Assembly (NCBI RefSeq): GCF_964355755.1
Contig: NC_092675.1
Location: 7,786,312-7,846,311, forward strand
Length of the DNA: 60,000 nucleotides
Direction of reading: 5' to 3'
Source of the DNA: Antedon mediterranea
Taxonomy: Eukaryota; Echinodermata; Crinoidea; Comatulida; Antedonidae
The translations under genes were made by a program, and so were the position numbers. Positions 11,237 through 21,129 of this stretch are shown here, one piece after another. The notes beneath the pieces were generated by a model. The model was not told where the DNA came from and made no database searches. It saw only the letters and a program-made list of their open reading frames with translations. Numbering within the stretch: the first letter of the stretch is position 1; each line of letters starts with the position of its first letter.

Positions 11237-11460
11237 CCCCCCCCCCCCCATCATGGGACACACGCAGCGGGCGACGTCGTCACATGTAGCGGTTGCGCGT
11301 TGTTGGCATGAACGCTTTGTGCCCGCTTCGATGTTACTACGATACAGAACGCAATCGCCATATCAACGAATCATAACAAAAACGCCCAGAAAACTATTGG
11401 AAACCTTTTCGGAAAGTTGTATTGAGATCATATCTCGAATTATTTCCATATTAATTACTA
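11237..11460 (+). promoter_or_regulatory. GC- and CpG-richer leader before the unrecognised gene
   Basis: After a run of about 14 C at 11237-11250 the base composition rises, with many CpG steps (around ACGCAGCGGGCGACGTCGTC), up to the ATG at 11461. An in-frame stop at 11452 sets that ATG as the first one in its frame. This is plausibly the 5' UTR or promoter; no TATA box was identified. Confidence 0.35.
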
Positions 11461-11859
11461 ATGGGTAATCCTTTGACCTTATGTCAACGCAACTCAGTTG
11501 AGGAATTCGTTGGGGATAATCGCCAAGAATTTAATTCACCAGACGGAAGTAGTGTAGATCTTCCAAATGCCCAGATAGTGTGGCCACCGAATGTTCTGAA
11601 TCTAAGAACACAGCAGATGATGATAAAGTATCTGCTTGGACAATTGACACAGATAAACTGTCGGGTACTATGGGAAAGACAAGAAAAAGAAGTCTAAATC
11701 CCGCTTGGGCAGACTTCGACGATCGCTGAAGAAGTCCAAGAGAGTCGGACTTGATAACAATGATGCTACAGCCGATTCTGCAGCAATCAAAGACATTATT
11801 GATGATAAACAACCACCGGTTGATGTGGTGACAGCAGAAGCTGCCAATGGCAATGGAAG
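11461..11859 (+). CDS. exon 1 of the unrecognised gene
   Basis: Starts with MGNPLTLCQRNSVEEFVG in frame 1. Near 11570 the coding-like signal moves to another frame (DSVATECSESKNTADDD), and near 11680 to a third (GKDKKKKSKSRLGRLRRSLK). A single missing base in the CCC run and one in the GGG run would join them. The donor is AAG|GTATGT, phase 2. The start fits the myristoylation pattern Gly2 with Thr6, which would place the protein at a membrane; this is inference only. Confidence 0.55.
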
Positions 11860-11958
11860 GTATGTCTGGCATTTGTTTAGTATAGTGTCTAGATGTATGT
11901 ATTGGATTCTTAAATTAAAATATTTTACAATCAATATCTTAATTTGCTTTTATTCCAG

Positions 11959-12036
11959 TATTCAAACAGACCTTAAAACAGAAGTCATAAGGGTAGATGA
12001 GCTCGAATGTGAAGACATGGAAGAAACGATTGTTCT
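11959..12036 (+). CDS. exon 2 of the unrecognised gene
   Basis: Acceptor TTTTATTCCAG|T, donor TTCT|GTAAGC, phase 2 at both ends. The frame is intact and acidic: IQTDLKTEVIRVDELECED, then MEETIVL. The intron upstream is only 99 bp. Confidence 0.6.
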
Positions 12037-12247
12037 GTAAGCCTAAATATTACTTTAAAGTTTTTAATACTACTCTGAATAATGTATGCATAGTCATGTA
12101 GAGTATATTTAGTTTGTTTAATTTGTTAATTCTCTTGTCTTTAATACATGCATACATCATTAATTAAATAATAAACAAATATTTCAGAATGTTAGAATTT
12201 TGGTCCATTAATATTATTTGAACTTTTTAACATTTTGAATTCAATAG

Positions 12248-12407
12248 AAATCATCAGCCCATTGCTGAACTGATTGCTGACAACGACGATCAGCCCATTG
12301 CTGAATTGATTGCTGACAACGACGATGAGCTCATGAGGATAACTCTGACGACAGAAACAGTTTGGGTTCGGACGTAGAGGACGACGACGAGAAGAGTGTC
12401 CAAGAAG
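12248..12407 (+). CDS. exon 3 of the unrecognised gene, internal repeat
   Basis: Holds a 36-bp direct duplication (HQPIAELIADNDD twice), then a frame change near 12335 into a second acidic run (GSDVEDDDEKSVQE). Donor GAAG|GTATGA, phase 1. One inserted base near ATGAGG would make it continuous. Confidence 0.55.
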
Positions 12408-12523
12408 GTATGAGATTCTTTTTATTTAAGATATGTTTATTTTGGTCTAAAAGATGTATAGATATTTCATTTCTAAAAATGAAGAAAACTTGTTTATATA
12501 TTACATACTTTTTTTTTCAAAAG

Positions 12524-12575
12524 GTGACCATGATTGGATTGTTGAGGCACAGATTCTAACCAGTCAGATTAAAAG
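12524..12575 (+). CDS. exon 4 of the unrecognised gene
   Basis: A 52-bp exon reading GDHDWIVEAQILTSQIKR with phase 1 in and phase 2 out. Acceptor TTTTTTTCAAAAG, donor AAAAG|GTATAA. The frame is intact. Confidence 0.6.
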
Positions 12576-12609
12576 GTATAAATCACCCGTAACAATCACA
12601 AATAAATCA

Positions 12610-12682
12610 TCTCATCATCATTATTATCATCATCAACATCATCATCATCATTATCATGATCATGATGATCATTATCATCGTC
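12610..12682. repeat. CAT/ATT trinucleotide microsatellite
   Basis: Imperfect CATCATCAT/TATCAT run inside intron 4 of the unrecognised gene. It makes a His-rich ORF by chance. Confidence 0.8.
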
Positions 12683-12701
12683 ATATTCCTTCTTTTTTTA
12701 G

Positions 12702-12922
12702 CATTGCATCGGAAATGTCAGTAGACAGTCAGCTTCAACGACGTCACCGACCACCGACACGATACGGACTCATGAATGAGCTTAAATTATCGTTTGGGCC
12801 TGCCTGGTGTGGACAGAGAGCTACCATCAATCTTCTCCAGTGTTGTTCAAAATAATCATCCTTCTCGTCATCGTAACAATCCGCTAATGAAAGTAATTAA
12901 ACATGCTAATCAATTCCACCAG
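12702..12922 (+). CDS. exon 5 of the unrecognised gene
   Basis: The acceptor follows a T tract (TTTTTTTAG). It reads SEMSVDSQLQRRHRPPTRYG, then changes frame near 12770 into GLPGVDRELPSIFSSVVQ and ends HANQFHQ. Donor CCACCAG|GTACGC, phase 0. The last 18 bases and the donor are repeated in the downstream minisatellite. Confidence 0.55.
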
Positions 12923-13903
12923 GTACGCCTAAATAATACCACATACACTTATTAAAAACAGAAATAAGCAAGGGGGTTGGTTGGTGGGGTTAAAAGGAGA
13001 GAGAGGATTGTCAACATGGCAGTTGCTAATCAATTCCACCAGGTACGCCTAAATAATTAAACACCACATACACTTATTAAAAACGGAAATAAGCAAGGGG
13101 GTTGGTTGGTGGGGTTAAGAGGAGAGAGGGGAATGTCAACATGGCAGTTGCTAATCAATTCCACCAGGTACGCCTAAATAATTAAATACCAAATACACTT
13201 ATTAAAAACATAAATAAGCAAGGGGATTGGTTGGTGGGGTTAAGAGGAGAGAGGGGAATGTCAACAACATGGCAGTTGCTAATCAATTCCACCAGGTACG
13301 CCTAAATAATTAAATACCAAATACACTTATTAAAAACATAAATAAGCAAGGGGATTGGTTGGTGGGGTTAAGAGGAGAGAGGGGATTGTCAACATGGCAG
13401 TTGCTAATCAATTCCACCAGGTACGCCTAAATAATTAAACACCACACACACTTATTAAAAACGGAAATAAGTAAGGGGGTTGTTTGGTGGGGTTAAGAGG
13501 AGAGAGGGGAATGTCAACATGGCAGTTGCTAATCAATTCCACCAGGTACGCCTAAATAATTAAATACCAAATACACTTATTAAAAACATAAATAAGCAAG
13601 GGGATTGGTTGGTGGGGTTAAGAGGAGAGAGGGGAATGTCAACATGGCAGTTGCTAATCAATTCCACCAGGTACGCCTAAATAATTAAATACCAAATACA
13701 CTTATTAAAAACATAAATAAGCAAGGGGATTGGTTGGTGGGGTTAAGAAGAGGAGAGAGGGGATTGTCAACATGGCAGTTGCTAATCAATTCCACCAGGT
13801 ACGCCTAAATAATTAAACACCACATACACTTATTAAAAACAGAAATAAGTAAGGGGGTTGTTTGGTGGGGTGAAAAGGAGAGAGGGGAATATCAACATGG
13901 CAG
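12905..13903. repeat. minisatellite, eight units of about 125 bp, spanning an exon-intron boundary
   Basis: GCTAATCAATTCCACCAG-GTACGCC occurs at 12905, 13025, 13150, 13278, 13403, 13528, 13653 and 13781. The first copy overlaps the last 18 coding bases of exon 5 and its donor; the other seven lie in the intron. In each later unit a possible acceptor (AACATGGCAG) sits just before a 20-base segment that ends at the repeated donor, so every unit could be spliced as a 20-nt micro-exon. Confidence 0.9.
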
Positions 13904-13960
13904 TTGACTTAATTTATTTATTACAAAAATCCCTCTAATTTAATCTTCTTTTTTATATAG

Positions 13961-14145
13961 TACAAAATAGAAGAGGAAGAAAGGCAGAAAAAAGACGCCT
14001 TGATAGACTGGCCATGATGCGTGAACGAGACATACAGTATAAGTTAAGGATGTGGGAAAACCGACAAAGATTTAAGGAAAGACATCTGTTAGATGTTCGC
14101 TTTGAGAGGAGGACGAGTGATAGCGGGGAAGATGTCACGGACTAG
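13961..14145 (+). CDS. last exon of the unrecognised gene
   Basis: The acceptor is TTTTATATAG. In the phase left by exon 5 it reads YKIEEEERQKKDALIDWP and stops. From the A6 run at about 13990 the next frame is long and strongly helical and charged (RLAMMRERDIQYKLRMWENR), ending ERRTSDSGEDVTD with TAG at 14143-14145. One extra A would join the two. The short reading is an alternative C-terminus. Confidence 0.6.
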
Positions 14146-14266
14146 GGGGTGTCTTAAGAAGATCACACAAGGATCATTTAGTTATCAGACTCATCACGTA
14201 TTTCAACGACTACGAAGACAAAAAAACAGATTATGAAGAACTATATTATTTAATTAATTATTATTC

Positions 14267-14272
14267 AATAAA
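14267..14272 (+). terminator. poly(A) signal of the unrecognised gene
   Basis: AATAAA lies about 120 bases after the stop at 14143-14145, in AT-rich 3' UTR. It supports 13961-14145 as a true terminal exon. Confidence 0.6.
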
Positions 14273-14985
14273 GATTGTCCTAATTTTAAAAATCTTACGT
14301 GTTATGCCTATTTTTTTTTAATGTTGAATATTAATTAGTGAGTGACCACCAGGGACTGGTCTATGAGTACTTCACTCTTCATTATTATAGTAATAATCTG
14401 GACCTAATTTGAACACAGGGAATCGTTGAGAAGAACGAAATGGTAACATAAAGTAGGCCTAACAAAATATGGTAGATTTAAATTTCCATGTAAGAACCTA
14501 TTTAGTTAGCCTCATAACCACAGCATCTACTGGCTTAACTGAGTCGGCACCTCATACTTAGAGGTAAACGTATAAAATTAAAGAATGAATATACCCATCC
14601 CTGCTCAAAAGATTGTTTTTAAGGGACATTTGTTTACAGTATGATAATACATAATATAACTTTCGAATCAGCACCGTCATGATGCCTCAAATATTACACC
14701 AGCACTGAAAACTAAGAAAATGGTTGTAGCGACCTCTGTCTGAATAAAATTATTCATTTCATAATTTATTCAAAGTATTTCAGCGCCCTCTATTGCAAAA
14801 AGAATGTGTCACAAGTTTGATTTCCAAGCAGAATACTATTTTAGCATGGTTACTAGACCATATTATTCTTTCCGTCGAATTTTTGAGTTTTTAGTTTGGG
14901 AATCTGTAGGTTCTATAGCTTAAAATAGTAGACGTTGCACATTAGACACCATGAAAGCAAATAATCAAGCGGTTAAATCAGTGGA
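14273..14985. other. intergenic, nothing recognised
   Basis: No supported feature. Confidence 0.4.
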
Positions 14986-15215
14986 ACCGTAATACCTTTT
15001 TAATACCATATTAACATCGGCAAGGGTTCGAGCCTCACTCGCTCCAGGGTTCTGGTGGTAGAACGAGTCTTCTCGGATAAGGAATATAAACCAGTGTACA
15101 CATCTGGCTCATGTGCACTTTAAGGAACCTAGTACATCTTTCGAGAGGAGTAAGGGGTTATCCCGGTGTACTAGTATACACACATCCACTTTCACTCATC
15201 AAGAGGGTCCCTTGT
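14986..15215 (+). mobile_element. tRNA-derived SINE
   Basis: A box B-like GGGTTCGAGCCTCACTC near 15025 is followed by a body (GGTGGTAGAACGAGTCTTCT, GGATAAGGAATATAAACC, TACACATCTGGCTCATGTGC). Parts of that body recur at about 1730-1860 (minus), 23690-23790 (plus) and 37745-37775 (plus). The box A side (CAAGCGGTTAAATCAGTGG, near 14965) is degenerate. Confidence 0.6.
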
Positions 15216-15760
15216 TGATTGTTGTTGTTGTCAGCATACGCTGTTTAGGTTCACCCTCTATAAATAAGGTGTAATAGAAATAAAATACAAATGCATACGG
15301 CACATGCGACCTACTTTGTAAAGAATAGCTGATATTTAGTTATATCTAGTTATTAGATATTTCCATGAAATGGAAGCTGTGTCTTTAGTTTGAACTTCTA
15401 CAATGCCTACGCCCATCGTAATAAACGAAAAAATATATGAATTCCCGAGCGTCTCTAATCATGTTTTTTTATGACGATGTCTGTCTAATTCTCTTAGGTT
15501 TCGTTTTTTTCTTTGCTCTAAATCCAATCATGAAGGTATAATGGTTCAATTAATTATGTTGATGTAGATTCTCCGTCAAATGTAAATTAATTCTTTTTTC
15601 TGCAGGGTCTACTTTACTAATTCCATGTTTATTTCAATAAACTATTATTGTTATTTATAACTAAAACTTTATTAACATAAGTATAAATCATCCCACTTAT
15701 TTACACCCATGGGAATTCATTATAGCGTGTACCATGATCCGCTCGTACCATGGCTATAGC
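15216..15760. other. intergenic, nothing recognised
   Basis: AT-rich, no supported feature. Confidence 0.4.
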
Positions 15761-15764
15761 CTAC

Positions 15765-15935
15765 ATTTACACTCGCGTGTACATCGCCTGGAAAGGGATA
15801 CCCGGGGGTAGATTGTTCGCGTGGGCCGCCTGTACCATGGTAGACCTTGCCTACGTTAACGGTTACTCGCGTGTACATTGCCTGTTCAAGGGAGTCCCCC
15901 GGGGTACAGCGTTCGCGTGGGCCGCTCGTAAATAA
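15765..15935. repeat. GC-rich local duplication, about 95-bp unit
   Basis: ACTCGCGTGTACATCGCCTG near 15770 recurs with one change near 15865. Each copy is followed by a CCCGGGG- or CCCCGGGG-like segment and GTTCGCGTGGGCCGC. The GC content is well above the flanks. Open frames on both strands come from this composition. Confidence 0.7.
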
Positions 15936-16314
15936 CGTTACGCAAACACTGTGCATACTGTGCTTGTATAAATCAATAGACGTGGGTAAGCCTATATAAA
16001 AACTATTATACGCGCGTTTTTGTAATTCCATATAATATGTTGTTATTAGGATAATGCGTTTTATTCAATTCCACATTTTTGGTCGAGTTCACTTACGCAG
16101 GAGCCATTAGATAATGACACCGTTTGTAGACCTAGACCAAACCATGTTCACCATTCATGTTGTGTGCCAAACCTATGCCTGTGTTAGGAATAATTGTCGC
16201 TGGACTGCCATAAAAGAAATAAAAAGGCCTAGGCCTAAAGATGCTCTGAAAATGTTTGGTTATTCGCACGCAACAACAGATCATGCGTTTGTATAGGCCT
16301 ACTATAATGAGCTC
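15936..16314. other. intergenic, nothing recognised
   Basis: Contains the double word AGGCCTAGGCCTA at about 16227 but no supported gene. Confidence 0.4.
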
Positions 16315-16410
16315 ATGCATAGTGAGAGTATATGGAAAAAACCGGTGAACAGATCGTGCACATTGCACAGCAGACTCCTTTGCATATTCTTTATGCAAAT
16401 ATTATTTTTT

Positions 16411-16957
16411 AACAAAAACATTGCTCCTGTATTCATAAGTAAAAAAGTTAAAGATAACATTAGGAAAGTCGAAAAGAAACCTACTATTATAAGTCAACAA
16501 TGTGTTGTGTATAAATTTAAATGTGACTTGTGTGATGCAAGTTATGTTGGATATACATGCCGACACTTCTACCAACTGTATATTTATATATATTAGAATT
16601 AATGTTCTTTGCCTCTTGTGTGTATATATATTTATTTTTTATATCTTTGTTAATTTTTTGTTTTTATAGTTTTTGTATTTTTTGTTTGTATTGTTTGAGG
16701 GTCCCTAATGATCAGCTGATGCTGGATGGAAAGTTTTGTTGAACATAGTAGATGCTTAATAGGACAGAATTTAAAGGATCATAACGTGATTGTTAATCCA
16801 AGTAAAATTAATTCATGTTTTAGTATATACTTAGGAAATGCAAAAACAAATTTGACTGCCTTATCTATGAAATGTTGTATATCAGACAATTAAAACCTAG
16901 TCTGAATAAACAAAGTGACTCTGTAAAAGCAAAAGCTTTTCATTTGACAGGATGTTA
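16411..16957 (+). pseudogene. Penelope-like retroelement remnant with a GIY-YIG segment
   Basis: The frame around 16420-16570 reads NKNIAPVFISKKVKDNI and CVVYKFKCDLCDASYVGYT-CRH. This is the characteristic start of the GIY-YIG endonuclease domain that follows the reverse transcriptase in Penelope-like elements. The match is interrupted at about 16575-16725 by an AT-rich insertion. It resumes with FVEHSRCLIGQNLKDHNV and, one frame over, IYEMLYIRQLKPSLNKQSDS, the usual C-terminal pattern (leucine-rich, LKPSLN-Q-DS), with a stop at 16955-16957. The reverse transcriptase part is not found upstream. The copy is dead: 5' truncated, interrupted and frameshifted. Confidence 0.75.
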
Positions 16958-17035
16958 GACAATAGGTCTTTTGTTATTTAAACTTTGACCCTTGTCTTGT
17001 GCTATTTAATTAGTCGTTGTTTTAAATTGTATTCA

Positions 17036-17080
17036 TTGGACTTGATAATGACCCCATGATGGAGTCGAAACGTCGTTCTT
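17036..17080 (+). ncRNA. possible hammerhead-like motif at the Penelope-like 3' end
   Basis: CTTGATAATGACCCCATGAT followed by GGAGTCGAAACGTCG resembles the CTGATGA...GAAAC core of the small hammerhead ribozymes known in Penelope-like terminal repeats. The CTGATGA core is imperfect here (CTTGATAATGA), so activity is doubtful. Confidence 0.3.
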
Positions 17081-17311
17081 TTTTAAGCGTTATTTTTATA
17101 TTATGTAAATATCATTTCCTAAGGATTAATACCATACGGCCAACCACTTTTTTTTTAATGTGAAGTTTAGCATGGTTACTACCGGGGATTAAGAGACGAC
17201 CTTCTTTAAAAAGACTTTGTAGTAACAGTTTTCAATTTATTGAATAGTATATGAATAGATACTTTGTTGACGAACCAAGAGTTGTTTTCCGATACCGACC
17301 ACCGTTACCGT

Positions 17312-17705
17312 ACAACAAATGTGATGTGCCCATATATAGACATGATGATGTCATATTACTACCATATTTGGGCACACCACACTTTTTTTGTCACACTAGT
17401 TTGATAGTGTAGACAAGCTATGTCTACACTATCAAACTAGTTTGACAAAAAAAGTGTGATGTGCCCAAATATGGTAGTGATATGCCCAAATATGGTAGTG
17501 ATGTGACAACATCATGTCCATATATGGGCACATGTAATAATCTTTATTGTCTTTCTTTCTTGTTTGTTCTTTTTCACATACATAAAATCAAAACTAAAGA
17601 CAAAAGACCAAAAAAAAAAAAGCTTTCGCTTATCGAGTTTTGGCAATTTGGCAATAAAACAAATGTTTTTTGTCACACAAAGTTTGATAGTGTAGACAGA
17701 GTTTC
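17312..17705. mobile_element. head-to-head pair of TA-type MITEs forming a large palindrome
   Basis: The centre is at 17416-17420. On its left, TTTGATAGTGTAGACA faces the inverse TGTCTACACTATCAAA on its right. Arms of about 100 bp continue through GACAAAAAAAGTGTG and CCAAATATGGTAGTGAT to CATATATGGGCACA with few mismatches. The right-hand copy carries on, after about 120 unrelated bases, to a right end at about 17680-17702 (TTTGATAGTGTAGACAGAGT). Confidence 0.75.
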
Positions 17706-19139
17706 AAGATATTTGATTCCATGAAAACAATTTGCAGTAATGACAAAATAGATAAACATAAAAATATTTGTTATATTATAAATAATGTTATATTTAGCAT
17801 AAATTGGCCTATTGTTATATTTATAGCATAAAATATAATACTATTTGTCCTCTTTTCTATGATCCCGCCATAACACTTCCATGTTTTTTTATGACAGCCG
17901 TACTGCACGTTTTACTAAAGTAAGCCTAACTATTTTTAGAAAAATACTTCTCATTATTAATGTGTGATGTATTTATATATATGATATCCTTGTATTGAAT
18001 TATGTGGTTTTTGATTAAATATGAATGCCATGGATATGAATAAACAATACGCATTGTTTGTAATCCAGTCAGTGAGTTAATTGTGGCAAATGAATAATGA
18101 ACGTACTATCTGATTTATTGTTTCCCTTAGTGTTTAATAATTCATATCGACTTCCTGTTGGCGAAATTGTTAATAATGTTTAAAATTACTCTATTTTATA
18201 ACACGAGAGTACCTGATTGTATTCTTGCAATTTGATTGGTCAGTTGGGCATCACGTGTCATTTGGAATTCGCCCTATCTCATGGAAAAGTAATATTGAAC
18301 GGTTCTAATGCACGTTCATCTTTCTTTCTCAACATTTTGAAAACTTGTGCCACGCGACGTTGTTGAATGCGTACGGAAATCAACTTGCTGACTGTTCTAC
18401 TAGTCCGCGTCTAAAGTTGGAACACTTTCTTTTATAATGGCCTAGCTTTGCGGCCTAGCACTCGTCAATGATTTACGATGCATTTCATTTTTAAACTCAA
18501 TAAATATTCTCTCCATTTAACGAATACTAAACATGAATTATTTTTATACTATCTTCTAATAAACCTACTGAAAACTACATAGAATTGTCTATGAACATGC
18601 GGTCATTGAACTATAATACGTTCCTCAATTAATTTTAGATAACCAATTCCGCTTTAGTTCTATGAACTAATTATAGAAACGGAATTGGTCTTTCAAAGAA
18701 AGAAAAAAAAACACCACCATATATAACCTACTGAATTGATATGATAAAGAGTTTTAGATTACATTAACAGATACGGACTATTAATGGTAGCTCATTTGAT
18801 TGCAATCAGTCATAAGTTAACATTACTAGGCCTGGGCCTACTTTACATTCGATCACCGACTTAGAAGGACTTGACAAGCTGATTGTATGGGTGAATCAAC
18901 GAATGAAGAATTAATGTCTTAAAATTACTCACTTATCTAAAAATTGATCAAATCCCAATAGTAGAAAATACTGAGTCATGCTCTTAATAGTACTTGGCAA
19001 TCACACAGGCCTATGATCAAAAGGACATCATTTGTATTATTAGAGTAGGCCATAATATCCTGAAGTAACACAATGATTTAAATGAAATTAATTTGGCGGT
19101 AACGAAAAACAAAATCGCATTCCTCATTTACATTGTCTG
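17706..19139. other. intergenic, mostly nothing recognised
   Basis: A short imperfect inverted repeat (ACCAATTCCG and CGGAATTGGT) lies at about 18642-18689. CpG steps rise around 18340-18460, without a gene. No ORF is worth reporting. Confidence 0.4.
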
Positions 19140-19205
19140 CGTGATTTGAACTCACATCCGGGGCTCACACATACAACATGACAACAAGCCATCTCACATC
19201 ATTCC
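19140..19205 (-). mobile_element. tRNA-like SINE head fragment
   Basis: On the minus strand a box B-like segment (GAGTTCAAATCACG) follows a box A-like stretch (GAGATGGCTTGTTGTC). No full cloverleaf was found. Confidence 0.35.
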
Positions 19206-19509
19206 GAATGGTTTGAATGACGATATTCAGTGGCAGATCCAGAATTGTGAAATTGTGGAAAGGGATTTGTTACAAGTATTTTTACGCAACTCTTTAATAA
19301 ACAAAACTGCAAAGTGTAGGCCTACTTCTGATGACATGCCGCCCGAGACATTTTGTTCATAATTTAATAATAATTCTTCAACCTCAACCATAGTGGGTGT
19401 AATAACACATTCGTTGAAATGACGCCTGGTGAATTCATTTCTTAGCATTTTGGTTCATAGACCTGATTAAAAAAATACCGGGCTTATTCGTTTAGCCCAA
19501 AACTATATG

Positions 19510-19790
19510 GAATGTGGTAATAATAATATAATAATAATAAGATTTTTATAGCGCACATACCACTCCAGAGTGCTCAAGGCGCATTTAAAAATAAAAAAGA
19601 AATAAATCATACAAATTCCTGGCAAATAAAATGCAATTTCTTTGGAGGGTCCCCATCCGTTGTCATTCTGTCGCGGTCCCGGACCCCTACCTAGGTGACC
19701 AAACAAAGGAGCAGGATACACATTTGCCTTGCCACAGACGACCGGGTGCTCAGAGACAACAACCAAGACAGAGGCACCCCAAAGTAGTAG
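19510..19790. repeat. dispersed repeat leading into the 66-bp array
   Basis: An ATA/ATT microsatellite is followed by TTTTTATAGCGCACATACCA-CTCCAGAGTGCTCAAGGCGC. This 'TATAGCGC...CTCAAGGCGC' pattern looks like a dispersed repeat end; a reverse-oriented relative lies at 55800-55855. A GC-richer segment with no known gene follows, up to the array. Confidence 0.5.
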
Positions 19791-20248
19791 CGGTGAGCGT
19801 GGTTTGGATACGGTACTCAGTGAGATATTTTGGCAAACAACTGTATTATGTGGTAGCGGTGAGCGTGGTTTGGATACGGTACTCAGTGAGATATTTTGGC
19901 AAACAACTGTATTATGTGGTAGCGGTGAGCGTGGTTTGGATACGGTACTCAGTGAGATATTTTGGCAAACAACTGTATTATGTGGTAGCGGTGAGCGTGG
20001 TTTGGATACGGTACTCAGTGAGATATTTTGGCAAACAACTGTATTATGTGGTAGCGGTGAGCGTGGTTTGGATACGGTACTCAGTGAGATATTTTGGCAA
20101 ACAACTGTATTATGTGGTAGCGGTGAGCGTGGTTTGGATACGGTACTCAGTGAGATATTTTGGCAAACAACTGTATTATGTGGTAGCGGTGAGCGTGGTT
20201 TGGATACGGTACTCAGTGAGATATTTTGGCAAACAACTGTATTATGCC
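19787..20248. repeat. minisatellite, seven nearly identical 66-bp units
   Basis: The unit starts GTAGCGGTGAGCGTGGTTTG and recurs every 66 bases from 19787, seven times with almost no variation. Because 66 is a multiple of 3 and the unit lacks stops in several frames, long ORFs of 198-284 codons arise on both strands as 22-residue repeats. They are composition artefacts, not proteins. Confidence 0.95.
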
Positions 20249-21129
20249 TCCACTGTTTTCCTGTTAACAGCATGCTATTTTGCTTGGTATACTCCCCCAG
20301 TTTTTTTTCTGGAAATCCTAAATAGAATACGACAATTAACCAGAACTCTGGCCAGCCACGAGCGTCTCACAAATTTCCCCATCCTCACGCTTTCTTTCTA
20401 TTTCGAGGGATATGCATTGACATTTCATATGTTGCCAATAATTATAACATTTAAAAGACAGTTACATAATAAAACGTGGAGGTAAAGTTAAGAAGCTTAA
20501 TCAGTACTAATGGCATATCTTTAGTATATGCGTAATATTTCTGTCCTATTGCATTAACTGTCCTATCGGTAACAAATGTAAAATTAAATAAAACCATGTA
20601 TTTATCTATGTTTTTTATTAGGGTTTTACTACTATATTTAAAAAACTAGTGATGATTTAAAGTTGGTTTCACACCTCGAACAACCACGACCATGCAATTT
20701 TGATAGAAAATAAGGTGATTCTTTTCTATTAGTTTTCTTTTTATTACTTAATACGCATTTTATGATGGGGAGGGAGGAGGGGAGGGGACGTGAAACTAAC
20801 ATTTTTAGGCCGTAAATATTGCTTTTTGAGAAACATACTAATAATATACTACCTTCGTAAGTTTACATATCACCGATGACAGCATTAGACAGCGTGTTGA
20901 ATTTATAGGTCACTTTCCTTCAGGGCAGAATAATAAGTGGAATCCCAATCATAATTAAAATTCGTTGTCCTTTTAGAATTGTGCCTTGAAATATACGCTG
21001 GCTAATTCATTCTTGCACATATTCACAATCCGCCGTCATACGCATCGTTTAATCGAACTGTTTCACAACCACACCGCCTTCTTGTCTCAACTAACCGTGT
21101 CATTAAATGCAGTGATTTGTCGAAAGACA
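20249..21129. other. intergenic, nothing recognised
   Basis: A G-rich tract (GGGGAGGGAGGAGGGGAGGG) is at about 20766. No gene seen. Confidence 0.4.

Larger units (their letters stand above)
11461..14145 (+). pseudogene. unrecognised six-exon gene with about five frame breaks
   Basis: I do not recognise the protein, about 365 codons if joined. Six coding-like blocks are separated by clean GT-AG introns with consistent phases: 11461-11859, 11959-12036, 12248-12407, 12524-12575, 12702-12922, 13961-14145. Exon 1 has a possible N-myristoylation start (MGNPLTLC) and a basic patch (KDKKKKSKSRLGRLRRSLKK). Exon 3 has two 12-residue repeats (IAELIADNDDQP) and an acidic run (EDDDE). The last exon is a charged helix-like tail. 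The coding-like frame changes near 11570, 11680, 12335, 12770 and 13985; each change can be explained by one base, mostly in a homopolymer. NIM1 and midnolin exons in this window have none. So it is either a decaying gene that still keeps its splice sites, or an assembly with local indel errors. Confidence 0.6.

Noticed and set aside
11253-11468. 71-codon ORF just upstream of the unrecognised gene
   Set aside because: It lies in the GC-richer leader in another frame, with no protein-like pattern.
12905-13903. CRISPR-like or satellite array
   Set aside because: Units are contiguous and about 125 bp with no spacers; this is a minisatellite in a eukaryotic intron.
19503-20485. ORFs of 198, 256 and 284 codons on both strands
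   Set aside because: They are translations of the 66-bp minisatellite in several frames; no start context, domain or codon signal.
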